A stretch of 21,034 nt of DNA from DAIMZM01 sp036733985 (GTDB lineage: Bacteria; Bacillota; Dehalobacteriia; UBA4068), in NCBI GenBank assembly GCA_036733985.1, contig DAIMZM010000039.1:1-21034 (forward strand). The letters run 5' to 3'. The notes under the pieces were generated by a model, which was given only the letters and a program-made list of their open reading frames with translations, was not told the origin of the DNA and made no database searches. Of the stretch, positions 1 through 6,777 are shown piece after piece (position 1 is the stretch's first letter; every line of letters begins with the position of its first letter). A program made the position numbers and the translations under genes.

Positions 1-71
1 TCCTCTCCGAAGCCCTCTCCTGGCATGACCGCTTCAATAAGACCGGAAGTATGAAGCGCCCGCAAAAATAA
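1..71 (+). CDS. C-terminal end of an unidentified protein (partial)
   Basis: An open frame read from base 3 gives 23 residues ending in WHDRFNKTGSMKRPQK and a TAA stop at 69-71. The gene starts before the window. The basic tail and the GC-rich codon choice resemble the neighbouring genes, so it is plausibly the real end of a plus-strand gene. The fragment is too short to assign a family. The call rests only on frame, codon use and the position of the stop just before a hairpin. Confidence 0.4.
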   Translation, partial: LSEALSWHDRFNKTGSMKRPQK

Positions 72-100
72 ACGGATCAGCACGGCTTTTGCTCAGCAAA

Positions 101-141
101 CAGCCGCCGGTGGGTAAGCGCTGCTTACCTGCGGGCGGCTG
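101..141. terminator. Hairpin between convergent genes, possible terminator
   Basis: A two-part stem: CAGCCGCC (101-108) pairs with GGCGGCTG (134-141), and GGTAAGC (113-119) pairs with GCTTACC (123-129) around a GCT loop. An internal loop of four bases on each side separates the two parts. It lies between the gene ending at 71 (+) and the murE-like gene ending at 212 (-), so it could end transcripts from both sides. Neither flank has a convincing T-run (only TTT on the minus side), so the terminator role is inferred. Confidence 0.5.
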
Positions 142-211
142 ATCTGGTTAAACAAGGCTATATAAATAAGGAAGTTTCACTTAAAAAATATTTGTCAGGC
201 GATTGCCTTTT

Positions 212-1705
212 TCACAGCAGGCCCAAGTATTGCTGGGCCAGAACCAGATCGGATTCAAAGGGCACAAATTCGCCGTTGACCTTTTGATAGAGCTCCTCCC
301 CCTTAGCCGCCAGGATGATCACATCTCCCGGCTCAGCCTGGCGGATGGCGGTGGCAATGGCGGTTTTGCGGTCCGGGATGATTTCGTAAGGCACGCCGAA
401 AGGCTCGATATAAGAGGCGATCTCCCGGCTGATTTGCATCACGTCCTCATACTGGGCGTCGTCCGTGGTCAAATAGACATACTGGGCGTTCTGCCCGGTC
501 AGGGTGCCCAGATCCCTGCGCCGGCCATAGGCCTTTCCCCCAGGGCAGCCGAACAGCACCACGATGCGGCGGCCGGGGAAATCCGCCTTCACCGACTCAT
601 AAAGCCGGGAAAAGCTCAAATAATTATGGGCATAATCCACGATCACGCTGACGCCGTTATTCTCAAAGAGATTCATCCGGCCTTTCACCCTGGTATTGGC
701 CAGGCCGCTGCGGATGGCCTGGTCGCCGATGCCCAGGGTACGGGCCACCGCCACGGCGGCCAGGGCGTTTTCCACATTAAAGCGGCCGATCATCTTAATT
801 TCAAAGCCGGCCCGGTAATGATCAGGGCCAGCCACGTCGAAGCTGAAGCCGTTGCCAACTTTCCGGATATTTTCTCCCCAATAATCATGCCGGGGCGAAA
901 AGCCGTAGGTCACCACCTGCCTGGCATGGGCCCGGGCGGCCGCCAGCACCCGGGGGAATTCCCGGGTTCCGCCATTGATCACCGCCACGTCGCTGTTTTT
1001 GATCAATTCCAGCTTGCAGGCCAGGTATTCCTCAAAATCACGGTGCTCCGTATCGCTGATATGGTCCTCGTCAATATTCAGAAAGACGCCGGTATTAAAA
1101 CGCAAGCCATAAACCCGGGCCATTTTATAAGCCTGGGAGGAGACTTCCATGGTCAGATAGGGCATGCCGTCGGCCAGGGCCTGGGCAATATATTTCTGCA
1201 GATCCGGCGATTCCGGGGTGGTCAGATAGGCTTCGGCGCTGACTTTGCCGGTGAAAATCTCAATGGAAGAGAGGATCGCCGTGGTCTGGTTCAGCTGGGC
1301 GTCGATAATATTCTTGATCAAATAAGCCGTGGTGGTTTTGCCCTTGGTGCCGGTAATGCCGATCAGGTTCAGCTCCCGGCCCGGATAGCCGTAGAAAGCC
1401 ATCGCCGCCACGGACATGGCCCGGCGGGCGTCCCGCACCTGGATAAAGGCGATATCCGCCCGGATCTCAGGATATTTTTCCTCCGCGATATAAGCCACGG
1501 CCCCGTTTTCAATGGCCTGGGCCAGATAAGCGGGCCGGAAATGCAGGCCTTTGCAGAAAAACAGGGTGTTCGGGCTGACAAAACGGGAATTATAGGACAG
1601 GTGTTCCACTGTCACGGCTGCCAGGGCTGGCAAGGGGGAACTGTCCACCATCAGCCCTTCTTCAGCCAGGGCTTCGGCGATCCGCTTCATATCCATGATG
1701 ATCAA
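212..1705 (-). CDS. MurE-like UDP-N-acetylmuramyl-tripeptide synthetase
   Basis: A Mur ligase family enzyme of 497 residues, close to MurE length. It would add the third stem-peptide amino acid to UDP-MurNAc-L-Ala-D-Glu in the cytoplasm, using ATP. The N-terminal MurE domain leads into the ATP-binding loop GITGTKGKTTT (about 116-126). The central ligase domain follows, then the C-terminal domain with NTRVKGRMN and DYAHN. The DNPR motif typical of meso-diaminopimelate-adding MurE is not visible; the corresponding segment reads TTDDAQYED, so another amino acid, such as lysine, is likely. The first codon is a TTG at 1705 with a purine-rich stretch (AGAAAGAG) 5 bases upstream; ATGs at 1696 and 1690 are alternatives. 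It stands alone with its own promoter, outside any cell-division cluster, so it may be a second MurE-type ligase. Confidence 0.85.
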   Translation of the reverse strand: MIIMDMKRIAEALAEEGLMVDSSPLPALAAVTVEHLSYNSRFVSPNTLFFCKGLHFRPAYLAQAIENGAVAYIAEEKYPEIRADIAFIQVRDARRAMSVAAMAFYGYPGRELNLIGITGTKGKTTTAYLIKNIIDAQLNQTTAILSSIEIFTGKVSAEAYLTTPESPDLQKYIAQALADGMPYLTMEVSSQAYKMARVYGLRFNTGVFLNIDEDHISDTEHRDFEEYLACKLELIKNSDVAVINGGTREFPRVLAAARAHARQVVTYGFSPRHDYWGENIRKVGNGFSFDVAGPDHYRAGFEIKMIGRFNVENALAAVAVARTLGIGDQAIRSGLANTRVKGRMNLFENNGVSVIVDYAHNYLSFSRLYESVKADFPGRRIVVLFGCPGGKAYGRRRDLGTLTGQNAQYVYLTTDDAQYEDVMQISREIASYIEPFGVPYEIIPDRKTAIATAIRQAEPGDVIILAAKGEELYQKVNGEFVPFESDLVLAQQYLGLL

Positions 1706-1782
1706 ACCAGCTCTTTCTCGGAGTCGGCAAAACAGCGCTGGGGCTGGGCGGCTTAGGCACTGAAAACGCCGTTTGTTACCAA

Positions 1783-1811
1783 ATTATAACGGTTCTTATA
1801 TAGATGGTCAA
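1783..1811 (-). promoter_or_regulatory. Sigma-A promoter of the murE-like gene
   Basis: On the minus strand TTGACC (1806-1811) is followed by a 17-base spacer and a perfect TATAAT (1783-1788). The start of transcription would be near 1775, giving a leader of about 70 bases before the murE-like gene. Confidence 0.8.
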
Positions 1812-1868
1812 TAACCCTGATTTTGTTCCCTTTCCGGCAGGGTCAAAGGCGGACGGGCCTGACCAAAA

Positions 1869-2168
1869 CTAATCTGCCCAGCCGTAAACCGCCATATCCA
1901 CCCGGCCCTCGATCACCGGCACCCCTTCCGCTTCCAGCAGGGCCTGCTGCAACCCCTGGCCCCCCTGGCCAAAGCTTAAAGCCAGGCTGCCGTCGCTGCG
2001 CAGCACCCGGTGGCAGGGCACGCCCGGATCCCCGCAGGCGGCCAGGGCATAGCCCACCAGCCGCGCCCAGCGGGGCCGGCCCAGCATCCGGGCGATACGT
2101 CCATAAGAGCTGACCCGGCCTTTAGGGATACGCCGCACCATCTCATAAATCATCTGATAAGCATTCAT
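1869..2168 (-). CDS. MGMT-family alkyltransferase domain protein
   Basis: A 99-residue protein made of only the DNA-binding and active-site domain of O6-alkylguanine-DNA alkyltransferase (Ogt/MGMT). The helix-turn-helix segment GRVSSYGRIARMLGRP (about 18-33) and the active-site motif PCHRV (about 53-57) are intact. The Cys is present, whereas alkyltransferase-like (ATL) proteins usually carry Trp at that place. It probably binds and flips alkylated guanine, and may transfer the alkyl group to its Cys. The start at 2168 is chosen because GGAGAAG lies 8 bases upstream and because a promoter at 2284-2312 sits inside the longer frame that opens at 2336. The missing N-terminal ribonuclease-H-like domain is normal for this short subfamily. 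Confidence 0.85.
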   Translation of the reverse strand: MNAYQMIYEMVRRIPKGRVSSYGRIARMLGRPRWARLVGYALAACGDPGVPCHRVLRSDGSLALSFGQGGQGLQQALLEAEGVPVIEGRVDMAVYGWAD

Positions 2169-2283
2169 GACTTCGGCTTCTCCAATTTGCGCTGTTCGCC
2201 CCGGGCCTGCCGGCATTTCCGGCAAAACAAAATTTTTTAGCCCGATAGCCCTCAAATACGCGTTGCCAGGCCAGGGGAAAGCG

Positions 2284-2312
2284 ATTATAATAGGTTTACA
2301 AGTTATTACCAA
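2284..2312 (-). promoter_or_regulatory. Sigma-A promoter of the alkyltransferase gene
   Basis: Minus-strand TTGGTA (2307-2312), a 17-base spacer and a perfect TATAAT (2284-2289). It lies about 110 bases before the ATG at 2168 and supports that start over the upstream ATG at 2336. Confidence 0.65.
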
Positions 2313-2411
2313 TCCTATCCGGATGAATTGGCTCATTTAATTAATCAGCTCATTTTACCCGGGCGGGCCGGGGAACCGCAGGCAGCCTAAACCATAAAGA
2401 GGAGGAAGCCC

Positions 2412-3992
2412 ATGAAGAAAAGCCGCTTTGTTTTTCCCCTGGTTCTGCTGCTCCTGTTCCTGCTGCCAACCGCCAGCCTGGCGGCGGTGACCGCCTCGCC
2501 CCAAAGCGTCTACGTGGACGGGGTCAAGGTGGCTTTCGAAGCCTACAATATCGACGGCAGCAATTATTTCAAGCTGCGGGATATCGCCTATGCGCTGAAC
2601 AATACCGCCTCCCAGTTTTCCGTCAGCTATGATCCTGCCGGGAAGCTGATCTCCCTGACCCAGGGGGAAGCCTATACGCCGGTGGGCGGGGAACTGCAGG
2701 CCGGGGCGGATCAATCCGCCACCGCCAGGAAAAGCCGGGAAAGCCTGAGGGTGAACGGCCAGACCGCCGACCTGATGGCTTATAATATCGGCGGCAACAA
2801 CTTCTTCCAGCTGCGGGCCCTGGGACAGGCCCTGGGCTTCGGCGTCAGCTATGATCCGGCCTTTAACAGCGTGCTGATCCAAAGCGGCGCAGGCCAGAGC
2901 CTGGGCCAGAAGCTGACTGCCGAACAAATTTACGACCGCTGCGCCCCGGCTGTGTTTTTTGTGGAAACTTATGACGCCCTGGGCAATTCTCTGGGTACCG
3001 GCAGCGGCTTTTTCATCGACAGCAGCGGCACGGCCCTGACCAATTACCATGTGCTGGAAGGGGCCAGCTCCGCTAAGATCGCCCTGGCAAACAGCGAGCA
3101 GTTCTATAACATCGCCGGGATCTATGATTACAGCCTGGACTATGATCTGGCCCTGATCAAGATCGAGGGCAGCGGCTTTGCTTTTCTGGAAACCGGGGAT
3201 AGCGGCAATATCCGGGGCGGGGCCAAGGTTTACACCATCGGCAGCCCCATCGGCCTGATCAATACCATTGCCGAGGGCATTATCTCCAATCCGGCCCGGA
3301 TCCTGGACCAGATCCCCTATCTGCAATTCTCCGCGCCCATCTCCCACGGCAGCAGCGGCGGCGCGCTGATCAATGAATACGGCCAGGTGGTGGGGGTCAC
3401 CACCGCCATTTTTGAAGGCGGGCAGAACCTGAACATCGCGGTGCCGATCCATTACGCGGCCGCCCTGTCCCAGGCCGGTTCTTACCGGCAGCTGAGTACG
3501 GCCCTGCCCCAGACGGCTCCGGCGGACGCCTATACGGTTCTGGCCGCTTATTTGCGCCAATACGGCGATTATGATGCCAGCGGCGGCTTCTATTATGTGG
3601 AGAGCACTGATTCGTATAATGATTTCTATATCTTTTATTTCCCCTCCGGTGATATCCTGCTGCTCAATAATTTTTATTCTGATTACGGGGTGGTAAATTC
3701 CTATATTACTATCGAAGGCATTTCCGCCGCCTATCCCTTTGACCTCTATATGGAAGATTATGAGGTTCAGGGCCACGGCTCACTGCGGGCCAACACCTTT
3801 TCCAGCGCTTCCAGCCTGACCTTTGCCGAGTATGAGGGGCCGGCCGACAACCGGAAGGATTATTGCGACATTGCCAAATATATGCTGCTGGATTCCCTGT
3901 ACGCCACGGAATATCTGCTGCAAAGCCTGGGCATTGGCGTGAGCATTCAGGATTTCGGCTTCACAGCCGCTTATCAGGAATTCTATTATTGA
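2412..3992 (+). CDS. Secreted trypsin-like (HtrA-type) serine protease with stalk domains
   Basis: A 526-residue exported protease. Residues 1-24 form a signal peptide: MKKSR, a hydrophobic core, then cleavage near SLAA. Two copies of the copper amine oxidase N-terminal ('stalk') motif follow, with VDGVKVAFEAYNIDGSNYFKLRDIA at about 35-59 matched by VNGQTADLMAYNIGGNNFFQLRALG at about 114-138. These usually act as wall-associated or binding modules. The S1 protease domain (about 170-355) has the triad His213 (NYHVLEG), Asp245 (DYDLALIK) and Ser315 (GSSGGA). Roughly 170 residues rich in Tyr and Asp follow and match no family I know; no PDZ domain is visible, unlike classical HtrA. An AGGAGGAA site sits 3 bases before the ATG. 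It is a single-gene unit with its own terminator. Confidence 0.88.
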   Translation: MKKSRFVFPLVLLLLFLLPTASLAAVTASPQSVYVDGVKVAFEAYNIDGSNYFKLRDIAYALNNTASQFSVSYDPAGKLISLTQGEAYTPVGGELQAGADQSATARKSRESLRVNGQTADLMAYNIGGNNFFQLRALGQALGFGVSYDPAFNSVLIQSGAGQSLGQKLTAEQIYDRCAPAVFFVETYDALGNSLGTGSGFFIDSSGTALTNYHVLEGASSAKIALANSEQFYNIAGIYDYSLDYDLALIKIEGSGFAFLETGDSGNIRGGAKVYTIGSPIGLINTIAEGIISNPARILDQIPYLQFSAPISHGSSGGALINEYGQVVGVTTAIFEGGQNLNIAVPIHYAAALSQAGSYRQLSTALPQTAPADAYTVLAAYLRQYGDYDASGGFYYVESTDSYNDFYIFYFPSGDILLLNNFYSDYGVVNSYITIEGISAAYPFDLYMEDYEVQGHGSLRANTFSSASSLTFAEYEGPADNRKDYCDIAKYMLLDSLYATEYLLQSLGIGVSIQDFGFTAAYQEFYY

Positions 3993-4368
3993 TGGATTCA
4001 CCAGGCATTGATAGATTCACCCGGTATTAAGAAATAAATTTTTCCTTTTTCCATAACCCTTTCCAGGATCAGGAGCCCTGTTTTAGCTGGGCTCCGCTTT
4101 TTTTGCCTGTCCGGGAGCAGCAGGGCCGGCCCGGCCCAGCTTGCACCAATGTTAAAGACAAGCATAAGATGAAATAGGGCTGCGGAAGTACAGGCCGGCA
4201 GGCTCCGGGCGGCAGGAGCCCCTTGCTAGACAGCGCTTTGCTGTAAAAAGCAAAACACATCCATGTTTTCTTCTTGCCTGTCCGCACCTTTTACGTCCCA
4301 CGGGTATATACTGCCAATGGCCGTCATATCCCCGCACAAAGATCACGCAACAGGAAAGGAGTTGTGTC
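3993..4368. other. Intergenic region with short direct repeats and upstream DNA of the collagen-like gene
   Basis: Just after the protease stop, a roughly 20-base unit occurs twice (TGATGGATTCACCAGG near 3990 and TGATAGATTCACCCGG near 4008). The protease terminator lies at 4072-4104. From 4105 to 4350 I see no gene and no convincing sigma-A promoter. A strong ribosome binding site (AAAGGAG, about 4355-4361) precedes the ATG at 4369. Because collagen-like exosporium genes are usually transcribed by sporulation sigma factors, a non-sigma-A promoter is possible, but I cannot prove it from the sequence. Confidence 0.5.
4072..4104 (+). terminator. Intrinsic terminator of the protease gene
   Basis: GGAGCCC (4072-4078) pairs with GGGCTCC (4089-4095) around a 10-base loop, followed by GC and seven T (4098-4104). 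Confidence 0.8.
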
Positions 4369-4604
4369 ATGAGTTTTTATTACAATGACCCGCCCTACTA
4401 TCCCGTCAACAACAGGCTGGAACCCAACCGCTGCAATGACGCAAACTGCAGCCACTGGTGCCAGGGCGGCTGCATCTGCCCTCCCGGCCCTCAAGGCCCT
4501 CCCGGCCCCGCCGGTCCTCAGGGCCCCGCCGGTGTTGCCGGCCCTCCCGGCCCCCAGGGGGTGCAAGGCCCCATCGGCCCTCAGGGCATCCAAGGCCCCC
4601 CGGC

Positions 4605-4826
4605 GCTGACGGCGCGCAAGGCCCCCAAGGCATCGCGGGCCCTCCCGGCCCCCAGGGTATCCAGGGCCCCATCGGCCCCCAGGGCATCCAAGGCCCTCCC
4701 GGCCCCGCCGGCGCTGACGGTGCTGACGGCGCTGACGGCGCGCAAGGCCCCCAGGGCATCCAGGGCCCCCTCGGCCCCCAGGGTATCCAGGGCCCCATCG
4801 GCCCCCAGGGCATCCAGGGCCCTCCC
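4605..4826 (+). repeat. 126-base in-frame tandem repeat inside the collagen-like region
   Basis: The block holding CCCAGGGTATCCAGGGCCCC at 4651 recurs at 4777, exactly 126 bases (42 codons, 14 Gly-X-Y triplets) later, with only a few differences nearby. On a finer scale the whole stretch is built of 9- and 18-base units encoding GPQGIQ and GPI/GPL/GPP. Such repeats readily expand, contract or slip during replication, and they complicate assembly. Confidence 0.75.
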
Positions 4827-5251
4827 GGCTCCGCCGGTGAGCAGGGCCCCCAGGGCGAACCTGGCCCCGAAGGGCCTCCCGGAGCAGGCGCGATCATCCC
4901 CTTTGCTTCCGGCCTGCCTGTGGCTCCTACCTCGGTAGCCCTGGGTCTGGTGGGACTGCCGGCAATCGTCGCCTTCGGCACCAGCACCGTTCTGCTGGAC
5001 GTTCTGGGCGCGACTATTGACCTGACCGGCGAGGCCGGCCTGCTGGCAAATATGGCCTTCTCTGTGCCCAGAGACGGGACCATCACCGATATCGCCGCCT
5101 ATTTCAGCGTGGTGATCGGCCTTACCCTGATCGGCACGGATATGACCGTCCATGCCCAGCTCTACCAATCCACCACGCCGAACAATGTCTTTTCGCCCAT
5201 TAGCGGCACGGAAATCGACCTGGCGCCGACCATTGGCGGGGTCATCGCTGT

Positions 5252-5279
5252 GGGATACCGCCCATCCGGGCGGTATCCC
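5252..5279. terminator. Perfect 12-bp hairpin at the junction of two convergent genes
   Basis: GGGATACCGCCC (5252-5263) pairs perfectly with GGGCGGTATCCC (5268-5279) around an ATCC loop. It lies 20 bases past the stop of the minus-strand MFS gene and is probably its transcript-end hairpin, although no T-run follows on either strand. On the plus strand it interrupts the collagen-like C-terminal domain. Confidence 0.6.
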
Positions 5280-5298
5280 GCTTCAGTTGGCGGCGGCC

Positions 5299-6528
5299 TT
5301 AAGCCCGCCGCTTCAGATCCGCTTTCAGCGCCAGCATCAGCACCAGGCCCAAGCCGGCGCAGGCCGCGGCAATGATGAATGCGGGGAACATCAAAGAGAT
5401 ATCCTGGCTGGCCAGGTTTTTATAATAACCGGCGATATAAGAGGCGATCACAGCGCCGGAGCCAAAGCCCAGCAGCACGAAGCCATAGTTGGTGGCCATA
5501 TGCTTGGGCCCGAACAAATCCGCGGTCAGGGCTGGGAAATTGCTGAGGAAGCCGCCGTAGAAAAAGCCGATGCAGCCGATGAGCACATAGATCAGGTAAC
5601 CGTTAGCCACATTCACCAGCAGGGAGCAGACGGCAGAGCCCGCCAGCAGCACCAGCATGGTGTGGATACGGCCCAGCTTATCGGAGATCATGCCCCATAA
5701 GAGGCGGCCCAGGGAATTGCACATGGAGATGACCAGCACGCCGATGGTAGCGGTTTCCGCCATGCCCTTAGCCACGGCGATGGGTTTGGCAAAGCCGATC
5801 ATCATCAGCCCGCCCATGCAAGCCACCAGCATGGTCACGGCCACCAGATAAAAACGGGGATTGCCCAGCATCTGCCGGGGAGAGAGGCTGGGCCTTTGCG
5901 CCGCGGCAACGTTTTGCGCCCCATTATTGGCGGGGCTGCAGAAATTCTCCGGCGGGTTTTTCAAAAACAGGCCGCCCACCGTGCAAACCACCAGGAAAAC
6001 CCCGCTCAGCACCCGGAAGGTGGGGCCTTCGCCCAGGGCCGGGCCGCCGAAATGCCGGATCAGCCCCTCGATAATGGGGGTGAACACCACGCCGCCAAAG
6101 CCCAGGGCCGCCACGACCAAGCCCGTGACCAGGCCCTTCTTCTCCGGATACCATTTCTGGGCGCAGGCGATGGTGGTGGAGTATGTAAAGCCCATGCCCA
6201 CGCCGCCCATCACGCCGTAGGTCAGCCACAGCAGCCAGGGAAAGCGGGCCGTGACAAAGGAAGCCAGGAAGAAGCCGGCGCTGATGATGATGCCGCCGGT
6301 GATGACAATGGCCCGGGTGGATGTTTTCGCCGCCAGCTTGCCGCCGATGACGCTGCCAATGGTCAGCGTAAACAGCAGCAGGGAAAAGGTCAGGCTGGCT
6401 GCGGCATTATCACCGCTGAAAATGCTTTCCGCCACGCCGGTCTGGAAAATGCTCCAGATATAAGCGATGCCCAGGCACAGCTGGATGGCGATGGACGCGA
6501 CCACGGGGATGAGTCTGTTGGTGTTCAT
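5299..6528 (-). CDS. MFS transporter, oxalate/formate antiporter (OxlT-like) family
   Basis: A 409-residue inner-membrane carrier with about 12 hydrophobic segments, the size expected for the OFA family (TC 2.A.1.11). Features are the N-terminal helix with IQLCLGIAYIWSIFQ (about 15-29), IGGKLAAKTSTRAI after helix 2, the family-like YGVMGGVGMGFTYSTT (about 98-113) followed by WYPEKKGLVTGLVVAALGFG, and a second-half loop LLWGMISDKLGR. The substrate is not determined by sequence; family members move oxalate/formate, lactate or other small carboxylates. AGGAGG lies 6 bases before the ATG. A long leader with a leader peptide and an alternative terminator precedes it (see 6581-6806), so expression is probably set by attenuation. 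Its 3' end overlaps the antisense tail of the collagen-like frame. Confidence 0.88.
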   Translation of the reverse strand: MNTNRLIPVVASIAIQLCLGIAYIWSIFQTGVAESIFSGDNAAASLTFSLLLFTLTIGSVIGGKLAAKTSTRAIVITGGIIISAGFFLASFVTARFPWLLWLTYGVMGGVGMGFTYSTTIACAQKWYPEKKGLVTGLVVAALGFGGVVFTPIIEGLIRHFGGPALGEGPTFRVLSGVFLVVCTVGGLFLKNPPENFCSPANNGAQNVAAAQRPSLSPRQMLGNPRFYLVAVTMLVACMGGLMMIGFAKPIAVAKGMAETATIGVLVISMCNSLGRLLWGMISDKLGRIHTMLVLLAGSAVCSLLVNVANGYLIYVLIGCIGFFYGGFLSNFPALTADLFGPKHMATNYGFVLLGFGSGAVIASYIAGYYKNLASQDISLMFPAFIIAAACAGLGLVLMLALKADLKRRA

Positions 6529-6580
6529 GTGTAACCTCCTAGAAATCAGTTTAGAATAAGTCCAAAACAGCTAAAACTAT

Positions 6581-6616
6581 ATAAAAAAGGACTTTACGTT
6601 TTGCGTAAAGTCCTTT
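6581..6616 (-). terminator. Attenuator terminator (3:4 hairpin) in the MFS leader
   Basis: On the minus strand AAAGGACTTTACG and CGTAAAGTCCTTT form a perfect 13-bp stem around a 5-base loop (CAAAA), followed at once by TTTAT, so the T-run continues from the stem. It stands about 58 bases before the MFS ATG and about 225 bases after the upstream gene, downstream of a separate promoter. This marks it as a leader terminator, not the end of the preceding operon. Confidence 0.85.
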
Positions 6617-6651
6617 GATCGTTACCAATCAAATCCATTTTACTACAAAAC
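6598..6651 (-). promoter_or_regulatory. Predicted antiterminator (2:3 pairing) of the MFS leader
   Basis: Minus-strand GTTTTGTAGTAAA (6651-6639) can pair with TTTACGCAAAAC (6609-6598): six pairs, a U-G and a G-C around one bulged A, then four more pairs. The second strand is the upstream arm and loop of the terminator at 6586-6616, so the two structures exclude each other. Confidence 0.65.
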
Positions 6652-6714
6652 AGCCATGGCTTTATACACTACCCCCGATAAACAGGATGGTAATGTTAAT
6701 GACTAGGCTGTTTT
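6647..6714 (-). promoter_or_regulatory. Predicted anti-antiterminator (1:2 pairing) of the MFS leader
   Basis: Minus-strand AAAACAGCC (6714-6706), inside codons 11-14 of the leader peptide, pairs perfectly over 9 bases with GGCTGTTTT (6655-6647), located just after the leader stop codon. The second strand is the same segment that would form the antiterminator, so 1:2 pairing favours termination. Confidence 0.65.
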
Positions 6715-6745
6715 TAATATTGTAGAAGCAATTGGTGCGCTGCAT
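6662..6745 (-). CDS. Leader peptide (27 residues) of the MFS attenuator
   Basis: ATG at 6745, TAA at 6662-6664, with AGGGAG 6 bases upstream of the start. The peptide starts MQRTNCFYNIK and continues SLVINITILFIGG; positions 14-23 hold four Ile, two Leu, one Val and one Phe. Its codons 11-14 form arm 1 of the leader structure, and arm 2 begins 6 bases after the stop. A ribosome stalled in the Leu-Val-Ile stretch would cover arm 1 and free arm 2 to block the terminator. A ribosome finishing at the stop would cover arm 2 and allow termination. This is the architecture of amino-acid biosynthetic leader peptides. The peptide itself probably has no function once released. Confidence 0.7.
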   Translation of the reverse strand: MQRTNCFYNIKNSLVINITILFIGGSV

Positions 6746-6777
6746 GACAAGCTCCCTGAAGGTGTAAAATTAGCGTA

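Larger units (their letters stand above)
4369..5375 (+). pseudogene. Collagen-like (BclA-type) surface protein gene, frameshifted and C-terminally truncated
   Basis: The gene starts at ATG 4369 behind AAAGGAG. The first 39 or so residues are Tyr/Pro/Cys-rich (WCQGGCICP), followed by about 13 Gly-X-Y triplets. At 4596-4601 (a run of six C) the frame is lost: as written, translation continues as an Ala/Arg/Pro tail to a stop at 4936-4938 (189 residues). One base added there restores 32 more Gly-X-Y triplets and then the C-terminal domain AGAIIPFASGLPVAPTSVAL onward. That domain is of the type found in clostridial exosporium collagen-like proteins. It stops abruptly after GGVIAVG at a perfect hairpin (5252-5279), and the frame then runs antisense into the neighbouring MFS gene. 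An intact protein would be a spore or cell-surface filament. Real inactivation, phase variation and a sequencing error in the C run are all possible. Confidence 0.8.

Noticed and set aside
203..1756. Long plus-strand frame opposite the murE-like gene
   Set aside because: It is the antisense shadow of a GC-rich gene: His/Gly/Arg-rich composition, no known motif and no ribosome site, whereas the minus strand has a full Mur ligase.
2355..3776. Minus-strand frame of 473 codons opposite the protease
   Set aside because: It covers the intact protease on the other strand, has low-complexity Gly/Gln/Ile composition and lacks any family motif.
4605..4830. Short repeats in the collagen region considered as a CRISPR array
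   Set aside because: The repeats are contiguous multiples of 9 bases encoding Gly-X-Y with no unique spacers of constant length, so they are coding repeats.
4406..5168. Antisense Gly/Pro/Ala-rich frames over the collagen-like region
   Set aside because: The repetitive GGC/CCC codons make every frame open and collagen-like in look. Only the plus-strand frames start with a ribosome site and reach a recognisable C-terminal domain.
6586..6616. The 13-bp hairpin considered as the ordinary terminator of the DUF6530-like/GIY-YIG unit
   Set aside because: It lies about 225 bases beyond that unit, downstream of an independent promoter and leader peptide, and shares a sequence with an alternative pairing. 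A leader attenuator explains it better, though it would also stop read-through from upstream.
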